Assembly: GCA_030613915.1 (NCBI GenBank)
Contig: JAUWKY010000037.1
Location: forward strand, 1 to 10,478
DNA from: Syntrophobacterales bacterium
GTDB lineage: Bacteria > Desulfobacterota > Syntrophobacteria > BM002
DNA length: 10,478 bases
Direction: 5' to 3'
Of this stretch, positions 1 to 5,376 are shown one piece after another; positions within the stretch are counted from its first letter, which is position 1; every line of letters starts with the position of its first letter. Below the pieces are notes generated by a model. That model had not been told where the DNA came from, made no database searches, and saw only the letters and a list, made by a program, of their open reading frames with translations. A program made the translations under genes and the position numbers.

Positions 1-160
1 AACGCTCTGTTGTGGATTATCTATTTAATCGGGTAATAGAAAATCTCGCCGATAACATACAAGAATACATGGGCCTTCTCCTACTTCCTCCACTTCCGGG
101 GGAACCTAGTCTTTCCTAATAGCAGATCCTGCTGCACCCCGTTTCAGATTTTCGTAGGAA

Positions 161-225
161 ATTCGTTAATTCGTCAAATAGTCAACTGGTCAAATCGTTG
201 ATTCGTCAAATCGTTCGAACCGTTC
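161..225. repeat. Degenerate 8-bp tandem array
   Basis: From 161 the sequence divides into about seven consecutive octamers: ATTCGTTA, ATTCGTCA, AATAGTCA, ACTGGTCA, AATCGTTG, ATTCGTCA, AATCGTTC, followed by a nine-base unit GAACCGTTC and a partial AAATCG. Most units keep the pattern ANTCGTNA. TCGTAGGAA occurs on both sides of the array (152-160 and 229-237). It sits in the gene-free stretch 1-368, where I see no convincing gene, RNA or promoter otherwise. Function unknown; slippage-generated spacer DNA is the simplest reading. Confidence 0.7.
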
Positions 226-268
226 AAATCGTAGGAATCTTCAAGGCAGCTCATAGCGACTGAGCTCC

Positions 269-303
269 CGAATAACGAATAACTAATAACGGATAACGAT
301 ACT
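269..303. repeat. Degenerate 7-bp tandem array (CGAATAA)
   Basis: Four contiguous heptamers are visible, CGAATAA, CGAATAA, CTAATAA and CGGATAA, then a decayed unit CGATACT. The array lies in the spacer downstream of the YciO-like gene. It has the same 7-bp period as the arrays at 319, 1091, 1291 and 4241 but an unrelated sequence. Confidence 0.75.
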
Positions 304-318
304 GCCTGCTGTATTTTC

Positions 319-360
319 CTCTGCCCTCTGCTCTATGCCCTCTGCCTTCCGCATTCCCCA
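319..360. repeat. Degenerate 7-bp tandem array (CTCTGCC)
   Basis: Six heptamers can be read in register: CTCTGCC, CTCTGCT, CTATGCC, CTCTGCC, TTCCGCA, TTCCCCA. The array ends 9 bp before the 3' end of the YciO-like gene at 369. It is pyrimidine-rich on the plus strand. No hairpin or U-tract suitable as a terminator for that gene is seen here. Confidence 0.75.
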
Positions 361-368
361 ATCCACCA

Positions 369-980
369 TTAAAGGAAGACTTCCACGTCTCCCAGGCCTT
401 CTCGGATAATCTCCGGAAAGTCGTCTATCAGGGAGACAACACTGGAAGGCTTCGAAGGAACAGGGCCGCCATCTATAATGAGATCGAGGGCATGACCCAA
501 TCGTTCCTCAATTTCAATGAGAGACTCCAGGATGACGCCATCGGGACCCGTGGCACTTGTACTGAGTATAGGATGTCCTAGCTCCTGGACGATAGCCATG
601 CAAATGGCATGATCTGGAACTCTGATCCCAGCTGTCTTACGTTTGGTTAGCATAATTTTTGGCACTAGCCGGGAGCCTTCTAGAATAAAAGTATATGGTC
701 CGGGAAGGAGCCGCTTCATTGTCTTGTAGGCGTAGTTGGTAACCTGAGCGTATTGGCTGATGTTTTTGAAGTCCGAACAGATAAAGCTGAAAGGTTTGTG
801 TTTCGATCGACGTTTCAACTGATAAACACGGGCAATGGCGTTCTTGTTGAAAATATCGCAGCCAATACCGTAATACGTGTCAGTTGGATAAGCAATTACT
901 CCACCGTTGAGGAGGATTTCTACTGCCCTACGAATGAACCGTTTTTGTGGATTGTGAGAGTTTATCTCCAAGATCATCAT
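369..980 (-). CDS. YciO-like Sua5/YciO/YrdC family protein
   Basis: A 203-residue single-domain protein of the Sua5/YciO/YrdC fold, which binds ATP and nucleic acid; true TsaC/Sua5 members make threonylcarbamoyl-AMP for the t6A modification of tRNA. Visible family features are the N-terminal GGVIAYPTDTYYGIGCD (residues 26-42), a basic segment KRRSKHKPFSFIC, LLPGPYTFIL, KRKTAGIRVPD, LSTSATGPDG and the C-terminal GGPVPSKPSSVV...REGLGDVEVFL. The overall pattern follows E. coli YciO more than YrdC, and the usual STSAN asparagine is Thr. So TC-AMP synthesis should not be assumed. Length and ends match the family. Start: two adjacent ATGs (980 and 977), preceded by AAGGGA at a suitable distance from either; the first is used. 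It stands alone, with tandem-repeat spacers on both sides and no obvious operon partner. Confidence 0.9.
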   Translation of the reverse strand: MMILEINSHNPQKRFIRRAVEILLNGGVIAYPTDTYYGIGCDIFNKNAIARVYQLKRRSKHKPFSFICSDFKNISQYAQVTNYAYKTMKRLLPGPYTFILEGSRLVPKIMLTKRKTAGIRVPDHAICMAIVQELGHPILSTSATGPDGVILESLIEIEERLGHALDLIIDGGPVPSKPSSVVSLIDDFPEIIREGLGDVEVFL

Positions 981-1090
981 GTCGTTCCCTTTGCACGCTA
1001 GCGAGGTTGGTGAGAAAGGTTCTGAATTCCTCTATTTTCTCAGAACAAACCGTCAATAACAAGAGGCCCCTAAAAGAACAGCTGAGGCTG

Positions 1091-1139
1091 GGTGCTAGGC
1101 AGTAGGCACTAGACACTAGACACCAAGCACTGGACATCA
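1091..1139. repeat. Degenerate 7-bp tandem array (GACACTA)
   Basis: Seven contiguous heptamers: GGTGCTA, GGCAGTA, GGCACTA, GACACTA, GACACCA, AGCACTG, GACATCA. Neighbouring units differ by one or two bases, so the array looks like an old slippage expansion. It is upstream of the YciO-like gene, in the spacer 981-1329, where I see no other gene. The minus-strand open frame across it is only a reflection of the repeat. Confidence 0.75.
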
Positions 1140-1290
1140 AGAACGAAGTACAAAAAAAATAGATAATTCAAATTGTTATGTACTTAAACAGATATATACA
1201 GATAAGGTTTCAGTGTTCCCCGCTGCAGCTTCGCTTCAGACGGGATTTCCGCTTCGCTCCAACACGTTTCAGTTTCTATGTTTCTTTTTC

Positions 1291-1318
1291 CTGACACCTG
1301 ACACCTGACACCTGAATC
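1291..1318. repeat. 7-bp tandem array (CTGACAC)
   Basis: Three perfect copies of CTGACAC followed by CTGAATC, ending 11 bp before the stop codon of the ATP-grasp gene at 1330. This is the least degenerate of the heptamer arrays and may be the youngest. Confidence 0.85.
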
Positions 1319-1329
1319 CTCTTACTTCG

Positions 1330-2187
1330 TTATCGGATCCGTTTCGGCCACTCAGAATCAAAGGAGGCAAGCCACCGTTTTATTGCTTCCTTGAGGATTG
1401 CGTAGTAAGCCTTGGAAGAGCCGAAAAACCTACGACCGAACCAATAGTTTATTTCCAATAACAGGGGTTGATCTGACATATCATTTTTGTCAAACATTAC
1501 ATCAATGCCAGCCAGGTTAATCCCAGTATGCTGGCAGAGGCGGTGGACTATGTTTTCGGCTTTCTTTATGAGGTTGAGGTCTGAATGCTGGTCGATGACT
1601 CCGCCCGCACTTATATTAGTGAGAAATTGCTGTGGGTCACTCTGCACCCGCCAGTAGCTTGACAGCCGGTCGTGAAGGACCACAACACGTACATCGCGGC
1701 CGCCGTGGTCAATCCACTGCTGGATAATGAATCCCTGTGTTCCACTATTCTCCATGGCCCTGAACTGTTCAAGATAGGTTTGGAGTTGGTCCAGATCATG
1801 GATTTTAAAAACCATCTGACCTTCGCCACTGTAATTTCCCTTCAGAACAAAGGGAAAAGAGAAAGGAAAACGAGCCCGCTCAGGTGGAAATCGCTTCAGG
1901 TAGTCGGCCACGCTGCTAAAGATAAAGGTTTCAGGATGCGGAATCCCCACGGTGCGGAAGAGTAGGGCGTCACCAATCTTCCCAGGGTGTCTAAAGCGGT
2001 GCTCGTAATTTGGGAAAACCCGCGAACAATAATGGAGAGAGAGGTCATAAAGATCCTGTCTCACCCCTTGGGGGAGGATGACAGCATCGGCCCGCTTAAT
2101 CAGCGTTTCTTCCTCTGATCCTGGGGCTCTGCCGGCAACAATAACATTGACATCAGCATCTATACACGGATGGAAGGAAAGGATCAT
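1330..2187 (-). CDS. RimK-like ATP-grasp ligase
   Basis: A 285-residue cytoplasmic protein with the ATP-grasp fold, the superfamily that joins a carboxylate to an amine through an acyl-phosphate. Seen in sequence: a pre-grasp region to about residue 85, the nucleotide-binding strand and glycine loop FVLKGNYSGEGQ (Lys116, loop 117-123), the hinge FIIQQWIDHGGRDVRVVV (about 153-170, with the RDVR motif of the RimK/glutathione-synthetase branch), and the metal-binding end GIDVMFD (Asp229) and LLLEINYWFGRR (Glu245, Asn247). The substrate cannot be named. Start: an upstream TTG at 2229 has no ribosome binding site, whereas ATG 2187 has AAGGG ten bases ahead and begins just before a typical first strand; ATG is chosen. 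It is divergent from the gene at 2633, with palindromic element A between them. Confidence 0.8.
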   Translation of the reverse strand: MILSFHPCIDADVNVIVAGRAPGSEEETLIKRADAVILPQGVRQDLYDLSLHYCSRVFPNYEHRFRHPGKIGDALLFRTVGIPHPETFIFSSVADYLKRFPPERARFPFSFPFVLKGNYSGEGQMVFKIHDLDQLQTYLEQFRAMENSGTQGFIIQQWIDHGGRDVRVVVLHDRLSSYWRVQSDPQQFLTNISAGGVIDQHSDLNLIKKAENIVHRLCQHTGINLAGIDVMFDKNDMSDQPLLLEINYWFGRRFFGSSKAYYAILKEAIKRWLASFDSEWPKRIR

Positions 2188-2247
2188 ATACTCAGAACCC
2201 TTTTCGCAGTAGGAATCTGAAGCATGCAAGGCAGAATGTCAAAGGCT

Positions 2248-2429
2248 AGCCCGCATATTTTATGAATGGCCTACTACCACCGCGGATATGGGTGTCCTTC
2301 AGTGCGTCCTCGGGTGTCGGACCCTACGACGTACTGATCAAGTACGCCTCGGGTCCAACTCCCTGCGGTTGCCCGGTGGCACACCCATCTTCACGGTCTC
2401 GAGACGCCAATTCATGAAAAATGCGGGCT
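2248..2429. mobile_element. Palindromic MITE-like element, copy A
   Basis: About 182 bp with imperfect terminal inverted repeats: the left end AGCCCGCATATTTTATGAAT and the complement of the right end AGCCCGCATTTTTCATGAAT pair at 18 of 20 positions. The centre is a second palindrome around GTACTGATCAAGTAC (2331-2345). The reverse complement aligns along its whole length with copy B (4711-4899), about 80% identical by eye, with one internal gap of about 6 bp near one end. There is no transposase, so if mobile it would be a non-autonomous element. It fills most of the gap between the divergent ATP-grasp gene and the gene at 2633 and could affect either promoter. No clear target-site duplication was found. 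Confidence 0.75.
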
Positions 2430-2583
2430 GGATTGACAGCCGAACTCAGAGTGTGACATTGCAATTGGATTATCCTATTTCATTTACCATGAAGTATGCG
2501 GTGGAGGAAAGCGCAGAAAACGCATATGAGAGGGTGGACTTAAGCAGTCATGAGGGGGGGTCTAGGCTCTATCTGCTGCCCTT

Positions 2584-2613
2584 TTGAAGTGCAGGGTATC
2601 GCGATGTAATAAT
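2584..2613 (+). promoter_or_regulatory. Possible sigma-70 promoter of the 395-aa gene
   Basis: TTGAAG at 2584-2589 and AATAAT at 2608-2613 are 18 bp apart and would start transcription about 10-15 bases before the ATG at 2633, leaving room for the AAAGGT ribosome binding site. The matches are only moderate, and the interval 2430-2583 is AT-rich enough to offer alternatives, so this is a weak call. Confidence 0.3.
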
Positions 2614-2632
2614 ATGTATTGAAAGGTAAACT

Positions 2633-3820
2633 ATGAAAGACGCTAGCAAGATCCCTGTGCGACTTCTGGCGACCACTCCGAGGGGAGAGGTTCATCTCGG
2701 TGCGAAAAGTAGGGCAACGCATCTGCCCGCAGGTCCGCAAAGCGCAGAGGGACAATCTGAATTACGCTACGGACCCTATCTAGGGGCAGTGCATTACTTG
2801 CTCCTGAGGAACAACTGCCAGAAGATACTGGCGGCTTTGGCTCACCGACTGGGCCGACTTGTAAAGCTCAAGGAGGTTGATGCCATTGAGATTCGGACAG
2901 AAAAACATGGCGCTTTCTATCACGTGGCCCGAGCCGATTTGAGCGTTTCTGGACAGATAGTTTCATTCGCAGTGAACGTGGCTGTGTCCGATGCGACTAG
3001 AGCCCAATTGGAGCGTGACTTCACCCTTTTGCATAGCTTAACAAATCGATATAATTATAAATTCTTGCCTCAGATATACTTCAAAGGTGCAGGCATTTAT
3101 CGGGAACTTGGCAAGCCACTGCGCTGGCTTCACATGTTTGTGGCGGAGTGGCTCCGGGACTACCACGAATTCCACCTGCATCGAGACCAATCAGATGGTT
3201 CCAGCCAGATGCTTTTGTGGGACCTGGGTCGTGGATCACGCTATTTGTCCAAACACCAGTGTGTGTGGCTCTACCGGCAGGGGGCGAAAATCCTAACGCT
3301 CTACTACAATTGGAATAATTTCAAACAGATATACCCGTGGCATCACGCGGCCGGTGACTTTGTTTTGAAGGAAATGGGAGATACGGTAGATCTTCGTTTG
3401 GTTATGGTAAGGGACTATGCAGCAGTGGTAGATTTCACCACCAGCAAGAAGGCTGGCAAGCTCTTAGCTCTCATACTCTTCTTCCTGCACTTAACTATTC
3501 AAATGCGAATCGATCGGCTGGATGGTGTGGGTGATGTGGTTTGGGCTGAAGATTACTGCCTGGAAGGTGTGGTGCCAGGCTTTCTTGAAGGACTTACAGA
3601 GGGGCAGGGGAGGGGCAGGAGAGGAATGCCATCACCTACGGAAATTCATGCCCTGCTCCGGAACTTCACCGGCGAGGAATGGTTGCAGTTCCTGGTTGAA
3701 TTGCTAGGAACTTATAATTTTTCTCAGGAAGAGCTATCTCTCATCCGTGATCATGGCGAGGGACACATAGACCGCTTACAGCAGGTGCTGGCAGATAGTC
3801 AGGAGCTCCTATTTCCCTAA
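2633..3820 (+). CDS. Uncharacterised protein, possibly kinase-like fold
   Basis: A 395-residue soluble protein that I do not recognise. The ATG at 2633 follows AAAGGT at good distance. There is no signal peptide and no convincing membrane helix; LLALILFFLHLTIQM (278-291) is hydrophobic but fits a buried helix. The order of motifs resembles a kinase or aminoglycoside-phosphotransferase fold. FAVNVAVSD (112-120) could be an N-lobe strand, Glu127 in LERDF could be in helix C, and MFVAEWLRDYHEFHL (168-182) could be the hinge. PWHHAAGDFVL (235-245) would be the catalytic loop with His238 and Asp242, and VDLRLVMVRDYA (252-262) the following strand. That reading is inference, and canonical HGDxxxxN spacing is not met. 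The gene stands alone between the two inverted palindromic elements. Residues 1-45 look poorly structured. Confidence 0.75.
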   Translation: MKDASKIPVRLLATTPRGEVHLGAKSRATHLPAGPQSAEGQSELRYGPYLGAVHYLLLRNNCQKILAALAHRLGRLVKLKEVDAIEIRTEKHGAFYHVARADLSVSGQIVSFAVNVAVSDATRAQLERDFTLLHSLTNRYNYKFLPQIYFKGAGIYRELGKPLRWLHMFVAEWLRDYHEFHLHRDQSDGSSQMLLWDLGRGSRYLSKHQCVWLYRQGAKILTLYYNWNNFKQIYPWHHAAGDFVLKEMGDTVDLRLVMVRDYAAVVDFTTSKKAGKLLALILFFLHLTIQMRIDRLDGVGDVVWAEDYCLEGVVPGFLEGLTEGQGRGRRGMPSPTEIHALLRNFTGEEWLQFLVELLGTYNFSQEELSLIRDHGEGHIDRLQQVLADSQELLFP

Positions 3821-3867
3821 TTTAACACAGAAAAAATATAAATCATTCATAAATAACTTTAATATAA

Positions 3868-3987
3868 TCATGAGTTTTTCTGTCCACCAGCCTTTGTCGA
3901 ATATGGAAGGTGCTTTTCCCCACTTATGATTGCGAAGAAATCCTTGCCTAGTGCCTCAATTAGAGCTTCAAGCTTTGATTTATCCAT
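3868..3987 (-). CDS. Candidate 39-aa small protein
   Basis: A short reading frame, convergent with the 395-aa gene, encoding MDKSKLEALIEALGKDFFAI followed by a polar tail ending KAGGQKNS. Support comes from a GGAGG ribosome binding site 9 bases before the ATG and an AT-rich upstream region with promoter-like character. The N-terminal half could form an amphipathic helix (residues 3-22), and the rest is hydrophilic. I do not recognise the family. Its 3' end lies 47 bp from the end of the facing gene. It could be a real small protein or a chance frame; the strong ribosome binding site tips the balance slightly towards real. Confidence 0.45.
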   Translation of the reverse strand: MDKSKLEALIEALGKDFFAIISGEKHLPYSTKAGGQKNS

Positions 3988-4710
3988 ATGTACTCGCCTC
4001 CAAAGATACTGGCAAATATATTAATAATTTTTATTAAAGATATATTAATGTTTTTTATGAAAGAGAATGGGATACAGGTGGAATTACAATGTGATACAGA
4101 CATAAATAAGTTGTGACAATGTGAGCTCGAAAAAAGTACTCTATTCTATTAGTCCTAGAAAGTCTGCTCCTCAGGGCCAGTGTTTGTACGAGGATAAAAT
4201 TGCAGATTGAGGCTGCATGTATTCCTTACCGCGAAGTACTGAGCTCTGAAATCTGAAACCGGGAACCCGCCCGAAGGGTGGGAGTCCGAAGGACAAATCT
4301 GCATTCTAAAATCTAAAATCGGTTGTCTCTATTAGAGCAGCAAGGATTACTCTTGGGAGAAACGTCTGGTGCGATGTTGATACAATAAAGAGGGAATAAA
4401 AGAAGTTGTGGAGGTCAAACGTGAGGTTTGCTATCTGGCAAGGATCATCTGAAGGTGTTGTAGCCCACATTATTCACCTACGGTGTTGCTAGAACGTGAA
4501 GCGGTCGTGGTTCAATAGATCAATGTGTCATGCTTTTATGTTGTGAAGATGAGAAGGGGGGTTTTGGAAGGCGGATTGAACGGCGACATCAATTTTATTG
4601 CCAGGGATCTATAAGTTTACATAATATACATTATCAGACCAAATAATCATGAGACAAACATGGCATAAAAAGTACCGAACCAGGAGAACAGGCAAAAGAA
4701 CGTCTTGCTT
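3988..4710. other. Gene-free stretch with small repeats
   Basis: No gene of normal size is visible in these 720 bases. The stretch holds several small structures. ATATATTAAT occurs as a direct repeat at 4016-4025 and 4040-4049 in a very AT-rich block. ACAATGTGA occurs as a direct repeat at 4086-4094 and 4116-4124, exactly 30 bp apart and so on one DNA face, upstream of the small frame at 3987. Heptamer arrays lie at 4241-4323. A GTG-started frame of 23 codons with a GGAGG site lies at 4421-4492. The last may be a gene remnant, but I cannot match it to anything. Confidence 0.5.
4241..4323. repeat. Two 7-bp arrays around twin mini-hairpins
   Basis: Left block in register: GAGCTCT, GAAATCT, GAAACCG, GGAACCC (4241-4268). 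Right block: AAATCTG, CATTCTA, AAATCTA, AAATCGG (4296-4323). Between and overlapping them are two adjacent hairpins that both have the loop GAA: CCCGCCC/GGGTGGG (4266-4282, with one G-T pair) and GTCC/GGAC (4284-4294). There is no U-tract, so this is not a standard terminator. Confidence 0.6.
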
Positions 4711-4899
4711 TAGCCCGGATATTTCATGAATTGGTGTCGCGAGACCGTGGAGATGGCTGTGCCACCGGGCAACCGCAAGGGATCGGATGCGAGACGTACT
4801 TGAACAGTACGTCGCAGGGTCCGATCCCTGAGGACGCCCGGAAGGACGCTCATATCTGCGGTCGCAGTCACGCCGGGGCGTGATGAAATATCCGGGCTA
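4711..4899. mobile_element. Palindromic MITE-like element, copy B
   Basis: 189 bp bounded by a perfect 17-bp terminal inverted repeat, TAGCCCGGATATTTCAT at the left and its complement at the right end. Inside, GGGATCGGA and TCCGATCCC pair perfectly around a further GACGTACT/AGTACGTC stem with a 5-base loop (4792-4816 region), and CCGGGC pairs with GCCCGG just outside. Much of the element can therefore fold as one long hairpin on either strand. It is the inverted homologue of copy A at 2248-2429. It carries no transposase and ends 15 bp from the dsrC terminator U-tract, so it lies outside the dsr transcript. The minus-strand frame across it is not a gene. Confidence 0.8.
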
Positions 4900-4914
4900 G
4901 CCCCGGTTGCAGAG

Positions 4915-4944
4915 AAAAAAAGGGTCGGACATGCTGTCCGACCC
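4915..4944 (-). terminator. Rho-independent terminator of the dsr transcript
   Basis: Read on the minus strand, a perfect 10-bp GC-rich stem GGGTCGGACA/TGTCCGACCC with a 3-base loop (4922-4944) is followed directly by seven U residues (4921-4915). It lies about 95 bp beyond the dsrC stop codon and is a textbook intrinsic terminator for the dsrABNC transcript. Confidence 0.93.
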
Positions 4945-4968
4945 CCAAGCAAACACTATTTCTGTAAA

Positions 4969-5026
4969 GGAAAGGAAGAATTGTCTCCTTTCCTCTTTCT
5001 GTAAATGAAGGCCTCATTTCAGAAAG
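4969..5026 (-). other. Two tandem hairpins in the dsrC 3' UTR
   Basis: Directly after dsrC, CTTTCTG-AAATGA-GG/CC-TCATTT-CAGAAAG forms a long stem with two single-base bulges (4995-5026). Next comes GGAAAGGA/TCCTTTCC with a 9-base loop (4969-4993). Neither is followed by a U-tract. They could protect the 3' end of an abundant dsrC message from exonucleases; that role is inferred. Confidence 0.65.
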
Positions 5027-5037
5027 AATACTTTTAA

Positions 5038-5355
5038 TTAGACGCAGCCGGTGGGCTTGGGCAGCCCAGCCATCTTGCAGGCCCCTTTACCCGGTCCAGA
5101 GGGAAAGAGTTCGTAGATGTACTTGAGCTTGTAGCCGGTCACCTTGGTCAGGATTCGCACCATGGGGGCAATACCGTGCTTTTGGTAGTAGTCCTGCAGC
5201 ACGTGGATGACCTTCCAATGCTCCTCGGTGAGTTCCTGAATTCCCTCAGAACCTTTTACGTAATCAACCCATTCGGGGTTCCAACTTTCAAAAGCATCGA
5301 TGAAGCCGTCTTCATCAATCTCGAACGTTTTGCCCATGTGCTCCACTATTGCCAT
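5038..5355 (-). CDS. dsrC: DsrC sulfur-carrier protein
   Basis: DsrC, 105 residues, the small cytoplasmic protein that accepts sulfur from DsrAB as a trisulfide and delivers it to the membrane DsrMKJOP complex. Seen: the family core GKTFEIDEDGFIDAFESWNPEWVDY, LQDYYQKHGIAPMVRIL, and the flexible C-terminal arm GKGACKMAGLPKPTGCV. The arm has both redox cysteines, Cys93 and the penultimate Cys104, with the 11-residue spacing expected of true DsrC; TusE-type relatives keep only the last. Start: a GTG at 5364 is part of the AGGAGGTG ribosome binding site itself, so ATG 5355, eight bases after AGGAGG, is the start. This gives the family's usual length. It follows dsrN by 21 bp and is the last gene before the terminator. 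DsrMKJOP is not in the window. Confidence 0.97.
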   Translation of the reverse strand: MAIVEHMGKTFEIDEDGFIDAFESWNPEWVDYVKGSEGIQELTEEHWKVIHVLQDYYQKHGIAPMVRILTKVTGYKLKYIYELFPSGPGKGACKMAGLPKPTGCV

Positions 5356-5376
5356 GAAATTCACCTCCTGATTTTG

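Noticed and set aside
161..225. Possible CRISPR array.
   Set aside because: The units are 8 bp and directly contiguous, with no spacers and no long repeat; there are no cas genes in the window.
928..1140. Minus-strand frame of 70 aa across the GACACTA array.
   Set aside because: Its sequence is the translated 7-bp repeat, it overlaps the YciO-like gene, and it has no ribosome site.
2288..2587. Plus-strand frame in element A (99 aa) and its homologue on the minus strand in element B (4710-4952), similar over about 45 residues.
   Set aside because: Aligning the two frames codon by codon I count about 22 differences, roughly 11, 6 and 5 at codon positions 1, 2 and 3. A coding sequence should concentrate changes at position 3. 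The shared frame follows simply from the repeat being aligned almost without gaps.
3827..3883. Inverted repeat ACAGAAAAA/TTTTTCTGT as a bidirectional terminator between the 395-aa gene and the small frame.
   Set aside because: The stem is 9 bp and mostly A-T with a 39-base loop, too weak to call.
4421..4492. GTG-started frame of 23 codons with a GGAGG site.
   Set aside because: Too short, no recognisable sequence and no context; mentioned only in the description of the gene-free stretch.
2248..4899. Composite transposon carrying the 395-aa gene between two inverted elements.
   Set aside because: Neither copy encodes a transposase, the copies differ by about 20%, and no matching target duplication was seen. 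Independent insertions are more likely.
5355..5364. GTG at 5364 as dsrC start; likewise GTG at 7998 for dsrB and TTG at 9297 for dsrA.
   Set aside because: The two GTG codons are part of the AGGAGGTG ribosome binding site, and the TTG lies upstream of the AGGAGG. In all three genes an ATG follows AGGAGG by exactly eight bases.
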